A DNA stretch of 64,000 nt from Furcasterigmium furcatum (GCA_001599815.1 BCIA01000002.1:5677626-5741625), one strand, 5' to 3'. Numbered from the stretch's first letter, positions 1 through 11,349 are shown. Program-made: numbers and translations. Notes: a model not told the origin generated them from the sequence alone.

Positions 1-940
1 CGACCTGTGCACCCTTGGCAGAGAAGTGGTCAACTTTGTAGGACCCGTCATCAAAGATGGTCTCCTGCTTGACAGGAGTGAACTTGAGGTTCTGGTTGCG
101 CGACAGCTTCTCATAGTGAGCGAAGACGCGGAACGTGGTAGAGTCGCCGCTCGGCTTGACAAAACCTTTGTGTAGGAACAGCTTTCCGGTCTTGGTGTCT
201 ACTCTCGAGGTGACCTCCGTGAGGCTGTCATGACGGAGCGTGTACTGGGGGAAGTAGACGGTGGTAGTCTGTTGCGAGAGCTCGTTGTAGCTGGACACGG
301 AACCATTGCCGACGGCCAAGACCTCTGCAACTACTGCAGCGACCAGGTCACCATCGCCCCAGCCTGGGAGCTCCCCGTCGAAGGAGTGGTTGCTGTCGAA
401 CTCGGCGGAAAAGGAGGCCTAAGACAGGGCATGGCCATTAGTAACTGTGCCCTGCATCATGTAGAGAAGGCCAATACTCACGAGATCCCACTGCAGTCCC
501 TCGTCATCTCGATGTGCCGGCACGCCCTGGCCCTGATGGGGTCCGAGGGAGAAGTCCAGGGTCATGTTGTTCTCCTGATGGGCCTCGAGAGCGACGCGAA
601 AGGCCTCATGGAACTTGGGGGTGCCGACGTTGCCCTCTCCCCAGTCTGCCCCAGGTGGCATCGGGGACATCATGGTTCCCGACATGACAATGGGCTGGAA
701 CTGCACTCCGCCGGCACCCAGGGCTGACACGTCCCTGAGATCCCGGCGGAGGTAGTCGAGGTCTACGGTGGCATCGGGCAGCCAGTAGCGGAATCTTGGG
801 CGGACGGCGGTGCCAGGCGAGTCGAAGGTGCCATACTTGCTGCTATCCGGCGAGGATGCGGCAGCGGCAGCGGCCACAGAAGCCAGCAAGAGGCCAACAA
901 AGCCGTTTGAAGAAGACGAGGCCAATGGTAAGAAGATCAT
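1..940 (-). CDS. Secreted GH106-like glycoside hydrolase (alpha-L-rhamnosidase type), N-terminal part
   Basis: The gene starts at 940 and runs off the left edge, so the C-terminus is missing. Exon 1 is 940-482. A 63-bp intron (419-481, donor GTGAGT, branch TACTAAT, acceptor CTTAG) is followed by an open exon from 418 to 1. The N-terminus is hydrophobic with an Ala-rich run, consistent with a secretion signal. The segment around FRYWLPDATVDLD, the AGGVQFQP motif and the LGPHQGQGVPA stretch resemble the opening of the GH106 / 'glycosyl hydrolase family 2 sugar-binding' proteins of plant-associated fungi, which remove rhamnose from plant polysaccharides or glycosides. This is family recognition by eye. 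The catalytic residues lie outside the window. Confidence 0.72.
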
Positions 941-2726
941 GTTGCTTGTGCAGTGTGCCCTGAAGCCCCCTTCTCAGAGGAGTATCGTCGCATATTGGTC
1001 GTCATTTTATAGCTTGACTGTACGAAACCCTATCCGAAGGACCAGGAGTGTAGAATCCGAGAAACGAGGTCGATGCGAAGCCGGCTGGTCTTAGCTCTCT
1101 TTTATCGGTGCTCGCTGGCCCGAACATCACACCCCGTGGCACTGGTTCGCGGTACAATGCCGCGAGGAGGAGAGACGGCGACAGTCCTTGGCTTCGTAGT
1201 TGCCAGGGATCCCCGCGTTTCCCCTGAGTTTCCCCGGCTTAGGATGTCCAAAGGTTCCGTTGTGGAGGCCCCTCGACCATGATCAAGGCGCTATTGACGC
1301 CATCACCAGAACGGCATCTGACATCTCGGACGTTGTGGTGAATGAACGGGTCCCAGTCGTCGACTCGTTAGTCACACTCAGACCAAAGATGACCCCCTCC
1401 GGCCGGCTCCTCGCTATCCTTCTGGCCGACAGACCACCCAGCAGAATGGTGTACTTGAAGGTGATGGCTCTAGGGATGGGGCCGGTCTCCTGCGAAAGTC
1501 CGTAGGTTGTCCAGGGCTGAGATGTTCTGGCTTTCATGCAATGCAACCTCATTGACACATACGGATCCGGAGACCCGTAGGAGGAGCTGGTTGGTCATGT
1601 TGGACCGGGAGTTTGTGAGAAGGAGAAACTTGAAATCCAACAGCCTGGATTCGTCAAACAATCGCTGAATTCCGAGTATATGAATATTCTCCAATCCGCT
1701 TGGAACTACCTACCTATGAAAGTCGGCTCTTCACATTGCGTCATTCTCGGTTCGGTCGCTAGTAATTAGGTAGGTCGCATCGACACGTGCCGAACAGCCA
1801 GGAAGCGACAAGATGGATAATTTAGGCGAATACCAAGCTTCTGCAGTGAAGCGATGGGCTCTTTCTGCAAGAGGTCGGGTGCCATGCATGTGAGCTCTAC
1901 AGCTCCTCTTGCTGCCGCCGGCTTTAGCTCCGGCTTCTCCAACGGCTTGTTGCCAGTGTGAATGCCGACCCTGGGCCGAGCCGAATTCAATTCGCGAATG
2001 AAGAAAAGTTGGACGAGCCCGGGCATGAAAATAAGCCTCGACACGGGCATTCATCTCCACTGCCACGAACAGATCACATTGCATCACTCGAAAATCCCCC
2101 AATTTTTTGGTGCTAGCCTCGACTCCTCAGGCGTCCGGGCGGTTGAGGCTCCACTCGGTACCTTGGTTCAGGGACGCTAGGTCACCGGATGCTCACTGGC
2201 AGCAGTGGAGGGCACCGCACTCAGTGGCTTCCGTCGGGGCCTCTCGTCGCTGCTTTTCTCCCCTCTTGCACCACCCGACCTCGCTTCTCCCACCCCTCAC
2301 CCCGACTCGCTCACCACCACCCTGGGTATTCCGGTTCACCCGCTTCACCGGAATCGCCTCTGGCCTCCTTCCTCTTCGCCTCTTCCCGTTCAAAGTCAAT
2401 GGCCTGCGACGGCTAGTCGGCCAGTGTCACGGCAGCGTGGGAGCCACTCCCCGCAACCGGGACACTCGAGCACAATTTCCACACCGGCCCGGAGACGACC
2501 GGAGCACCACGCCGACGAGCACGAACGACGAACGACGACCAAAAGGCCCCCCCAAAACACCAAGCGGCACGATCAGACGCCCTGCAGACGTCGAGATTCC
2601 CATACGCACTCGCACCATATCCCATTCACTCGACCCGTTATTGATCCCGGCGCCCAGCGTCAGACGAGCAAGACCGCCACCCACTTCGGACGACCGAGAC
2701 GGACATAGACACCAGCACCGTCGGGC
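941..2726. other. Intergenic, 1.8 kb, no supported gene
   Basis: This is the shared upstream region of the leftward GH106-like gene and the rightward carrier gene. Short open frames on the minus strand at 1283-1694 match no family I recognise and have no credible splice links. The last 500 bp before 2727 are C/T-rich, as is usual for fungal promoters and leaders. Confidence 0.5.
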
Positions 2727-4133
2727 ATGTCTTCCGAAGGCCAACACGATCCCCCGAGCGGACATCCTCCGCAAGCCTCTGAAGAGGAGGATTATGGGCC
2801 GTATCCGACCTCGACATACCCCCATTACAGCAGCGTCCGCTCCTTCCCGCCGTCGCCACACACCGTGGTAGGTGGTGCCGAGGGACCAGAGACTGCAATG
2901 TCTCCCGTCGACAACGAAATCACTCCGCTCGAACGATGGGCTGCCAGGGCATCCGTGTCGCAATTCAACGCCCTCTCCGGCGCCATCGGCGGCTTCACCT
3001 CCGGTGTCGTCACCTGCCCGCTTGATGTCATCAAGACCAAGCTGCAGGCCCAGGGCGGCTTCAACCCGATCGCCAAAGGCCGACACGTCGGCCACCCCAA
3101 ACTCTACGATGGGCTCGTCGGCACCGCGCGGGTGATATGGCGCGAGGAGGGCATAAGAGGCATGTACCGAGGGCTCGGGCCCATCGTCCTGGGGTATCTT
3201 CCCACGTGGGCCGTCTGGTTCACCGTGTATAACAAGAGCAAGGAGTGGATAAGGCCCTACCACGGTAAGTCGCGACGAGGCCTCCCAGCTCTGTCTCTGG
3301 TTCCGATTTCGCTGACCCGATCAATCCCAGAAAACACGTTCGTGGTAAACTTCTGGTCGTCCATTATCGCGGGGGCAAGCAGCACAATAGCAACGAACCC
3401 CATATGGGTCATCAAGACCCGTCTCATGTCGCAGAGCGTGGCCCATGCTCCGGGGCGCCATTATTCGCAGTTCCCCAAGCCGGGCAGCACGCCGACATCG
3501 AGGCCGACGCTCTCCACCCCGTGGCACTACAACTCGACGCTTGACGCAGCGCGGAAGATGTACACGTCGGAGGGCGTCCTATCCTTCTACTCGGGCCTCA
3601 CGCCCGCCTTATTAGGGCTGACGCACGTCGCTGTGCAGTTCCCGGCATACGAGTATTTGAAGACCCAGTTCACCGGCCAGGGAATGGGTGCCGCAGCCAC
3701 CGGCGACCAACCGCCTTCGCACTGGCTCGGCGTACTCTCGGCATCTATCCTCTCGAAGATCCTCGCAAGCAGCGCAACATACCCCCACGAAGTCATCCGG
3801 ACAAGATTGCAGACGCAAAGGAGGCCGGTGGCGGGGCAAGAATACCTGCAAGGGCTGGGTATCAAGGTCCCCAGCACCGCTACCGCAGAAGAGGCTGCCT
3901 CGATAGCGAAGGCGGCCGTGGCGCCCAAGTACCGCGGCGTTCTCTCGACATTCCGCACCATCCTCCACGAGGAGGGCTGGCGGGCCTTCTATGCCGGCAT
4001 GGGCACCAACATGATGCGCGCCGTGCCTGCAGCGACGGTGACGATGCTCACGTACGAATTCGTCATGGAGCGACTCAACCTCGCGAAGAACGAAGGGCGG
4101 CGAAAGCTGGCCTTGCACGAAACGGAGCCGTAG
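2727..4133 (+). CDS. Mitochondrial carrier family protein, NAD+/nucleotide-transporter type
   Basis: The model has two exons, 2727-3264 and 3331-4133, giving 446 aa. The 66-bp intron (GTAAGT to CCCAG) keeps the frame and has no stop, so an unspliced reading also stays open. Three carrier repeats are visible, with signatures PLDVIKTKLQAQG, NPIWVIKTRLMSQ and YPHEVIRTRLQTQ. The Trp after Pro-Ile in the second repeat is typical of carriers for nucleotides, folate/FAD and NAD+ (yeast Ndt1/Yea6, Flx1, Rim2). The overall sequence looks closest to Ndt1-type inner-membrane NAD+ importers. A 65-residue acidic, Pro/Ser-rich N-terminal extension precedes the first repeat, and a long insert follows the second signature. 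The family is certain and the substrate is inferred. Confidence 0.9.
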   Translation: MSSEGQHDPPSGHPPQASEEEDYGPYPTSTYPHYSSVRSFPPSPHTVVGGAEGPETAMSPVDNEITPLERWAARASVSQFNALSGAIGGFTSGVVTCPLDVIKTKLQAQGGFNPIAKGRHVGHPKLYDGLVGTARVIWREEGIRGMYRGLGPIVLGYLPTWAVWFTVYNKSKEWIRPYHGKSRRGLPALSLVPISLTRSIPENTFVVNFWSSIIAGASSTIATNPIWVIKTRLMSQSVAHAPGRHYSQFPKPGSTPTSRPTLSTPWHYNSTLDAARKMYTSEGVLSFYSGLTPALLGLTHVAVQFPAYEYLKTQFTGQGMGAAATGDQPPSHWLGVLSASILSKILASSATYPHEVIRTRLQTQRRPVAGQEYLQGLGIKVPSTATAEEAASIAKAAVAPKYRGVLSTFRTILHEEGWRAFYAGMGTNMMRAVPAATVTMLTYEFVMERLNLAKNEGRRKLALHETEP

Positions 4134-4508
4134 CGCGGCTTCCGGTACGCCACCAGAGAGGATACAAACCAGCATTAACCATCAGGGGATGACGATGTGG
4201 CGGGTATACTAAGCGTAGAAACGGCAGGATAGCGAGCGGAGAAGATGGCGATGGTCTTCTTTTAGTTGCTTTTGTCGTCGCTCGCGCCATCAGTTTGCGG
4301 GGCCGGTGTTTGTCTCGCGCGCGCATCATACCGTCACACACGGGGGGCGGGCAGGGGAGCATAAGAGCAGACAGACACGGGAAGGGGAGGAGGTCGACTG
4401 ATACCCCGGTTTCGGTTGTGTAGGTATAGACAAACTCGATTCAGATCACAATGAGAGTTTTATATGTGCATGCTGTGGCTGTCTAAGTAACCCGCGGTCT
4501 CTCATCTA
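4134..4508. other. Convergent intergenic region
   Basis: These 375 bp hold the 3' regions of the carrier and of the small membrane-protein gene that ends at 4509. I see no further gene. Confidence 0.5.
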
Positions 4509-4799
4509 TCACCGCGGCGGTTCTTCCGGGGGCGGTGACCGCGGTCCTTGCCCCTGACCGCGAGACATTTTCTGGGCTGTTAGATTGGGTTCTCGGGAAG
4601 AAGAATGGAAAAGAAGATGCTCACGGCTTGTTCTCTCGCGGTGCGGATGGAGGATCGGGTGTAGGTGAAGACGAGGCAGGCCATGGTAAAGGCCGCCAGC
4701 GGGGCGACGATTGTCTGGACTGGTGAGCAGACAGACCATCGATCTCTTCCCCCCAGAGACTGATCATACCTTTGGTGTCAGATTCCCCCTCGGCGCCAT
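4509..4799 (-). CDS. Small single-span membrane protein, 60 aa, three exons
   Basis: This is a reconstruction from splice sites. Exons are 4799-4770, 4714-4625 and 4571-4509, with introns of 55 bp (GTATGA to TCCAG) and 53 bp (GTGAGC, CTAAC branch, CCCAG). All junctions are phase 0. The middle exon encodes a hydrophobic segment, TIVAPLAAFTMACLVFTYTR, followed by a basic stretch, which is the pattern of small fungal mitochondrial or ER single-span proteins. The last 20 residues are Gly/Pro-rich. I recall similar short fungal proteins of unknown function but cannot name a family. The sequence shows splice signals, one transmembrane segment and a positive C-terminal flank. Any cellular role would be a guess. 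The gene converges on the carrier and diverges from the peroxiredoxin. Confidence 0.6.
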
Positions 4800-5366
4800 T
4801 ACTCCATGTTGACTCTGTGTTAGGAGACAATCCCGAAGTTACGAAAGGTCCCCAAAGTGGACTGATGAGATGATGCTGATGCGAATGCAGATACATGGCA
4901 TTGCAGTTCAATCGGGGTTATACAGATATCCAGGGACCAGCCCCATCGTCCCGCAGGTGCCCCGTGCCACGCAGCGCAGCGGCCGCCCCACCCCGGTCTG
5001 GACCCGGAGCTCTGGGTGATGGGGCCCCGTGATTGGCCACGTCTCCCAGGGCGACCTGGGAGCTCCCGCGAGAGGGTGAGCAAGCGACCCCGGAGCTTGT
5101 CTGTCTCTGGTTGCCATAGCCATACCTAGCTCACACATCAGTCAGCTCTCCAGCTCTCCTCGTGTCCGCCCCCGTCCGTCCTTCCTCCTCCTTTTTTCCC
5201 TCTTCCTCCTCTTCCCTCCCGCATCTCTGCCTCTGCCGCCGGCGCATACACACAATCGCAGTCGCAACACGCCCGCGACCGTCCCGCACCCCTGAACATC
5301 TCACATTTGTCATCACCCACTCGCTCGCTCGTAAGCGCACCCAGCGCCCCCGTGTTAGTCGCAGCA
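4800..5366. other. Divergent promoter region
   Basis: This 567-bp region separates the leftward small membrane-protein gene from the rightward peroxiredoxin gene. It is GC-rich on the left and strongly C/T-rich from about 5140 to 5366, just upstream of the peroxiredoxin ATG. No gene is visible. Confidence 0.5.
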
Positions 5367-6194
5367 ATGCCCGTCGAGCTTCGCAAGCGCAAGGCGCCCG
5401 CCGCGCCCCCTCCTCCGGCCCCGGCGCCCAAGAGGAAGAGCAGCGCCCCCAAGGCCTCCAAGCCCGCGGCCGCGCCCAAGCCCAAGGCCAAGGAGGCCGC
5501 CGCCCCTGTCACCTCGGCCAAGCCCGCCGTCGGAGACGTCATCACCGTCGAAGGCTTCGGCGGGGAGATCGAGACCAACGACGGCGCCAAGACGTCCCTC
5601 AAGGCCCTCCTGGACGAGAGCAAGGCTGGCGTCGTGCTCTTCACGTACCCCAAGGCCTCGACCCCCGGGTGTAAGTGTCCCCCCTCTCACTCAGCCCGCC
5701 GGCCCCCCGCGGGGCCCGGTCTGCGCATATTAGTGAGTGATATGTACTGACGGCACCGCCCAGGCACGACCCAGGTGTGCCTGTTCCGCGACTCGTACGA
5801 GCCCCTGACGGCCGCGGGTCTCGGGATCTACGGGCTCTCGGCGGACTCGCCCAAGGCGAACACGACGTTCAAGACGAAGCAGAACCTGCCGTACGCGCTG
5901 CTGTGCGACCCGTCGCGCGGGCTCATCGACGCCATCGGGCTGAAGCCCGCGGGGGCGGCCAAGACGACGAGGGGCGTGTTCGTGGTCGACAAGCAGGGCA
6001 AGGTGCTCGCCGCCGAGGCGGGCGGGCCGGCGGCCACGCTGGAGGTCGTGAAGCGGGTCGTCGAGGGGCTGGGCGCGGAGGCGCCGGCGACGAACGGCGA
6101 GGCGAAGGAGGCTGAGGAGAAGAAGCCTGAGGAGAAGCCTGAGGAGAAGGCCGAGGAGAAGGCCGAGGAGAAGGAGGAGAAGGCTGATGCTTGA
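5367..6194 (+). CDS. DOT5: Peroxiredoxin, PrxQ/BCP type (nuclear thiol peroxidase Dot5-like)
   Basis: Exons are 5367-5670 and 5764-6194 (244 aa). The 93-bp intron splits the codon of the peroxidatic cysteine: exon 1 ends with the T and exon 2 supplies GC. Splicing restores STPGCTTQVCLFRD, the PrxQ/BCP active site. The peroxidatic Cys is near residue 102 and a second Cys five residues later is in the usual resolving position. The first 55 residues are Lys/Ala/Pro-rich and look like a nuclear targeting or DNA-associated tail, as in yeast Dot5. The last 35 residues are repeated Glu-Glu-Lys units. The family's role is thiol-dependent reduction of hydroperoxides. The in-frame ATG at 5367 is preferred, because upstream extension has only non-ATG codons. 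Confidence 0.9.
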
Positions 6195-6345
6195 GATGAT
6201 ATGGGACTGTATGATGGGCTGGGATTTGGGATCAGACTGGTGGACTGGGGCAGGTTGGGGCGCTAGAAGGGTTTGCGGGGTGTTCGATCTCTTGTACCAT
6301 CAGTTTATATAAGTTCGGTTTTGCTTTGCTTTGCTGTTCGGGTCC

Positions 6346-8217
6346 TCAGCCGGTGCCCCCGCCGACGGAGTTGCGGATGTTCTTCTCGAATGCGGCTCGG
6401 CCTCCTGGTTTTCGAAGTCGTGGCGGCACGGGCAGGTCGCGGCCGATGCTCCTCGTGGTTGTTCCCCGTGGACCGCTCCCCGGCGAAGGGTTGCTCGCAT
6501 AGCTGACCAGGAGGAGCTTGATCGAGGCCGAGTGTCCTTCGAGGCGAAGCGCGAGGTTGTCAAGCAACATCTGCAGCTGGTCTGCGCCTCCGGGCAGCTT
6601 AGCCATGTCCTCGGCTTCGATAACCACGAAGCACGACCCCAGTCGCTGGAGGATGATGACCAGGAGCGACAGCCACTCCTCTTGCGAGTGGCGACCAGAC
6701 AGCTTTTCAGGATTGAGGTTGTCCGGCTCGACCTGCAGCAGCTGCTCTGGTGAGAGCCCGATGGCCTGGCGAACTAGCGTCTTCAGGATCTCTTCCACGT
6801 TTGTGGCCACGTCGGTGGTAGAGTCGGCAAGGTACCAGATGACTGGCCGGGATTGCTGCTTGAGAGCGGCGACGGCTGTGCTGATGATGATCCTTATGCG
6901 CTCCTGAGCGCGCGGCTGAGCTTGCAGGACCAGTGTCGACGGCCCAAGTCCTAAAGCCCAGCTCCTGAGGTCGCTGTAGAGGTCGTTGTCGTCTGGGCTC
7001 TTCCTGCGCCAGGGTGAGAAGCGGCGGACGACTGATTGCTGCTTCGCCAGGGCATCTTCCGGCGACATTGTAGGCTCGAGCGTGGCCAGGATCTGGGGGA
7101 GGTTGACCTCGACCCAGCGTGGCGCGGGGATGGTTCTCTGGCTGTTGAATATGCTTTGGGACTGGATTCCATCGTCTTGAGAGTTTGTTAGTTGAATATG
7201 CCCTTGAGATCCCATGAGCAGCTATGTCGACTCACCAAGGAGACACTGCAGCAAGATCTCTATCTTGGAGAACCGCCCATCCACTTCGTTCATTCTTGCA
7301 AAGACTGCCTGCATGCGATCTTCCTGTCGGTCGAACCCCAGCTGGAACTCCTGCTGAGTCTGGTTGAACCCAGCGGCCACCATGTTGCCGATCCGGCGCA
7401 CGTCAACTCTCTGTCCCACGTTGGCGAGGCCTTCGATGGTTAGCGCACACTGCTTGATCTTCTCGATGGGCTCCTTGATGCTGATCTCGAAGGGGACGAA
7501 GACTGATTTGAAGGCGCGTTTGGCGCTGTTGGTGTTGTACCACTTGACGGCGTGCAGAAGAAACGTGAGGAGCTGGCTGTAGAGACTCGCCATGGCGTTC
7601 TGCATGGCCTCTGTCCTGTAGAGCTCGGCGTTGACCTTGGCGATGGGAAGGGTGTGGTCGTGGATCTCAGTCAGTGCCTGGGCGAACTGCTCGACCATGG
7701 TGCCGTGGTTTATTACACCCATCATGACGAACTTCATGAGACCCCAGACCAGCGACACATACTCGGGGTTGTGGTTCGACAGCGTGTCCAGGATCTTGCC
7801 ATAGTGCATGATCCTCACGGACAGGCCGCTCAAGAACCGCATCACGGGCTTTTTCGACAAGCGGTCATGGCTGTACTTTGCCTCTGCTTCGCGGGTGGTG
7901 TTGAGCAAGTCCCCGAACGCCTGGAACGAGTCGGTGGAGGAGGAGATCTGCTTCAGCCACGCCAGACTCTTGGAGTCTCCCTTGAACTCCTCCTCGAGGC
8001 GCTTGATAGCATCGTTGTATGCCGCCTTTTCGATATCGCCGCTTTGAGGTGTGACGAATGCCAGCGAGGGGCCGAGAGCGTTGTTATTTGGGGAGTTGAA
8101 CAGGCTGAGGCTATTTGCGGTCACATCTGCGCTGCTGAAGGCGAGACTCGGCCTGAGTCTCTCATTAATAGTGAGGGTTGTATGGTCTTGCTGTTTGATC
8201 GTGCCATTCATTGTCAT
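6346..8217 (-). CDS. DUF7708-domain protein, NLR-like architecture without a P-loop
   Basis: Exons are 8217-7236 and 7175-6346 (603 aa), joined across a 60-bp intron with a CTAAC branch. Residues about 90-290 have the look of DUF7708, including the segment NPEYVSLVWGLMKFVMMGV. That domain sits N-terminal in many fungal NACHT/ankyrin (STAND-type) proteins. The second half reads like the start of a nucleotide-binding module (STLVLQAQ, then RPVIWYLADS, then a hydrophobic SCFVVIEAED strand). However, I see no GxxGxGKS/T P-loop, and there are no ankyrin, WD or TPR repeats before the stop. It may be a shortened or degenerate member. No function is claimed. The gene diverges from the Zn2Cys6 gene at 8665. 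Confidence 0.75.
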
Positions 8218-8664
8218 GGTGCCGACAGGGCACTATCAGGCTGTCTCACTTAGTTGGTAGTACTTAATTCGTATGTCACGATGAGAGATCTGAGCTTGGG
8301 GTATGATCAACTAATGGTGTTCCAGTCGGAGGCCTGTACGGCCCCCTGTCGACCCTTGTCGGCGCCGAGACAAGTCCTGCAGGCTCACGAGCTTCAGCCA
8401 GTGAGAACCCGACGCCGCCTGTGGTCGCCTTTCGGCTGAGGCGCAATAATGTGTTGGCTCAGGCTGCGCCTCCTCACATGCCACAATCATCCAGCGTCAA
8501 CCAAGATCATGATGTGACCAGGAACTCGCGCCGGCTCGATCAAAGCTACAACAACGAGTTCCCAGAACCAGAGCACCTTCATTCAATCTGCGCCACCATC
8601 GAGGGCCGCGACTGGGGGCACTTAGACTCCCGGGAGAGCCCCGAGACCATCTACGAGTACTATC
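8218..8664. other. Divergent promoter region
   Basis: These 447 bp separate the DUF7708 gene from the Zn2Cys6 regulator. Open frames here lack codon structure and do not connect to neighbours. I see no RNA gene. Confidence 0.5.
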
Positions 8665-11349
8665 ATGGGTGACGCGAGGCCGGACCCCGACGACTCGGCT
8701 GCTCATGCGCAGCGCATGCCCAATGGTACGTCGAGCCACGGCGGTCGTGGCATGGCATGGCTTCAAGGCGGTCGCTCACCATGAACGGCAGGCTTCGACT
8801 ACCGAACGACCGAGTCCGTCGTGACGAACCTGCGCCGCCCTCTGGCGCTGCCCGCCGGGGACAAGCGACGGAGCAAGGGAGCGACCAAGGCGACGGCAGG
8901 GGATTCTGGCGGATTTATGAGGGTTGCTGCTCAATACGTCCATTCTAACAGAGCCGAGGAGGCGAGAGAAGCACGATATCGACCCAAGGAGAGCGGCCGT
9001 GCCAGTTATCGGTATCAACTACCGCAGGCCACGCCCCCTGCCCTGATTCCTCCCACCAACCCCTCGCCACACCATGATGCTGCTGGATCTTCCGAGAGGG
9101 ACGTCGCAGGAGATATCCTGGGCCCTAAGATCTGGACGGGTACTCACTTCTTACCACGCTTTGTTCGCGCCGCCGAGGTTCCTGGAGAGGGGTTGTGCTA
9201 TTTTTACGACGACGGCACTCATTGCAAGACGGTCATCAACGGCGAGCCGGTGAACGCTCACTGGGGCGTGACCGAGGCAGGGAAGCCGAGGAAGAGGCTG
9301 GCTATTGCTTGCTTAACGTGTCGAGAAAAGAAGATCAAGTGCGATCCGGACTTCCCTCGGTGTGTCCAGTGCGAGAAGTCTGGGCGTGTCTGCAGGTTCA
9401 AGAACGCCAACGCGATGCCGCCTAACACTCAGCCCGGGACAGGGGACCATGCCACCTCTACGAACACCACGAGACTCCTGGGAAAAGCGCAGCAGACGAC
9501 GAGCCAGCCTCAACGGGAGGTCAGGGATATGCTCATCCAGCAAAGGCAACAGGCGGCAGCACAGCCCTCACTCAACGGCGACGTGGACATCTCCCCTCCG
9601 CCTGAGCCGGAGGCAGTAAGCAACGCTACACAAAGGGATATCCATTGGAGGCGAGCGGCCTCACCCACCCCTACACCCTCGCCCAGATACATGAGGACCC
9701 GCGGTGCCGCCATGTCGCCGCCCGAGTCCGAGGCCGACAGCGACCCCAGGGGAGGTGACAGCACTCGCCCCCCTTGGTCTCAGTCTTGGATGCAGCCGTC
9801 TGCTGAGACAGGGCTTACGGAGTTCCGAAAATACGAAGAGATGATGGAGCACCTCAAACAACGACGGATGCCACCGGAGCAGCAGGACTGGGAGACCGAC
9901 GAGCAGACCGACGACCCGGATAATGCCGACCCGGTCACCGTCCGCGTTCTTAAACGGCGGGCACAGCAGAAGCAGCCCAAGAAGCTCTGCTACACCATCT
10001 CCGAGGACTGCACCGAGGACCGGAAGCTCAGCCAGAAGAAACTGTGCGCGCTGAACTCGAAACCCTTCTGCAAGACTGCCGACGCTCGGGGGGACGCGCG
10101 CCACAAGCTCAAGCCGTTCCAGGTCCAGCAGGATGGTGACGATGATAACAGTCCAGAGAACAGTCAATATTGGGGGGACTCTCACTATGACTCTTACCCT
10201 AAGAATGACTGGGACTATTTATCGGATCCGCCTTCCCCTGCTCCCCTATCCCCGGGATTGGCGCCACGGTTCACCCGCATCCCAAGTCCCCTCCCCGAGG
10301 GGAAGGGGCGGCGCATAGCGCAGATGAACGAGTCTTTATGGGAGCGAAGTACTCGCGCAGACAACTTTCACTTGCCAGCCAACATAAGCGCCCCGAAGGT
10401 GTACACGGAAGATGACATACAGTACAGTCACGCACCGAGGCCCAGGCCTGCGTCACCTTTATACCGGAACCCGTTCAGCGACGACCGAATGATGCCGGTG
10501 CCGGTCCCACCCCAGGCCGAACCATATACCCTGATGCCTTACTTGCATACGGACATGCCGGAGAGCTCAAGGTCCCAAGCTCAGGGGGCTGCATTGAGAT
10601 CCAGGGAGGACAAGTACAATATGTGGGCGAAAGATCGAGACATCCATGTTGCAGCTCGACGACGACAGAAAGAACGCGAGAGCCGTGTTAATCCGGAACA
10701 ACAGAACAGGCTCCTCTTGAAAGCACCTCTGGAGCCGCCCGACTCCGGGTACCCCCCGCAATTATACAATGCCCAGCAGTCAGCTGATGAAGCCCTCGAT
10801 CAGGCGATGGCCCAGCAATACCTGGAGGAGCAGACCGAAAGCAGCAGAAGGATCACCAACTTCGCCTATGAAGACGAAGACTTCGCATATGAACCTCGTC
10901 CTCAACACCGGGCCGAAGACGAAGTCGTCGACGTCTACGGCCGCACCTACGTGATACCTCCGGAGTATCGGGTCTCTGGGATCCTCTCTAGCCCACACGA
11001 CAGATACGCGCGTGATCAGCGCTCAACGAGCGGGCGTAAGCCGTTCACGAGTCACAAGCCGCCGGCGGATGAGAGGCTGCATTATCTCCTGAACTCGACC
11101 CCGGGAGGAAAGAAACTCAAGCAGAGACTGCGCGGCGATGGGTCCATGATACACGGGCTGAGGCAAGGAGGCGGTGTTCAGGAACCGGGTGACGCTGCCG
11201 AGGACGATTCCCGAGTCGAGCGGGCAGCACCACTTAGACCGGCGACAAGGGCGCACCATCGGAACGAGCGAGGTCCCCCGTCGCCTCGGTACACCAGCAA
11301 CGGACACTTCGCGACGGGGTACAGTCCCGCCGGACCATCCGTGTACTAG
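8665..11349 (+). CDS. Zn(2)Cys(6) transcription factor with internal zinc cluster
   Basis: Exon 1 is 8665-8725. A 66-bp intron (GTACGT to GGCAG) leads to exon 2 at 8792-11349 (872 aa). The ATG at 8665 was chosen because the spliced N-terminus flows into the conserved TTESVVTNLRRPLALPAGDK stretch. The binuclear cluster CLTCREKKIKCDPDFPRC continues through a CxxC and a final Cys at about residues 194-222. Spacing is C-x2-C-x6-C-x6-C-x2-C-x6-C. Just upstream is a conserved-looking GEGLCYFYDDGTHCKTVING block. The rest is long, polar and low in predicted structure, with no evident fungal_trans domain. It is presumably a DNA-binding regulator. Targets are unknown, though the divergent DUF7708 gene could share its promoter. 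Confidence 0.85.

Noticed and set aside
1283..1694. Minus-strand frames between the GH106-like gene and the carrier
   Set aside because: Short, no recognisable domain, and no splice combination gives a longer plausible protein.
5332..5360. Tiny leader intron (GTAAGC to TTAG) before the peroxiredoxin ATG
   Set aside because: At about 29 nt it is too short for fungal splicing and no branch site is visible.
8421..8672. Upstream frame ending YEYYHG as the N-terminus of the Zn2Cys6 factor
   Set aside because: Its only nearby GT gives the wrong frame. The ATG at 8665 with donor GTACGT restores a conserved-looking N-terminus.
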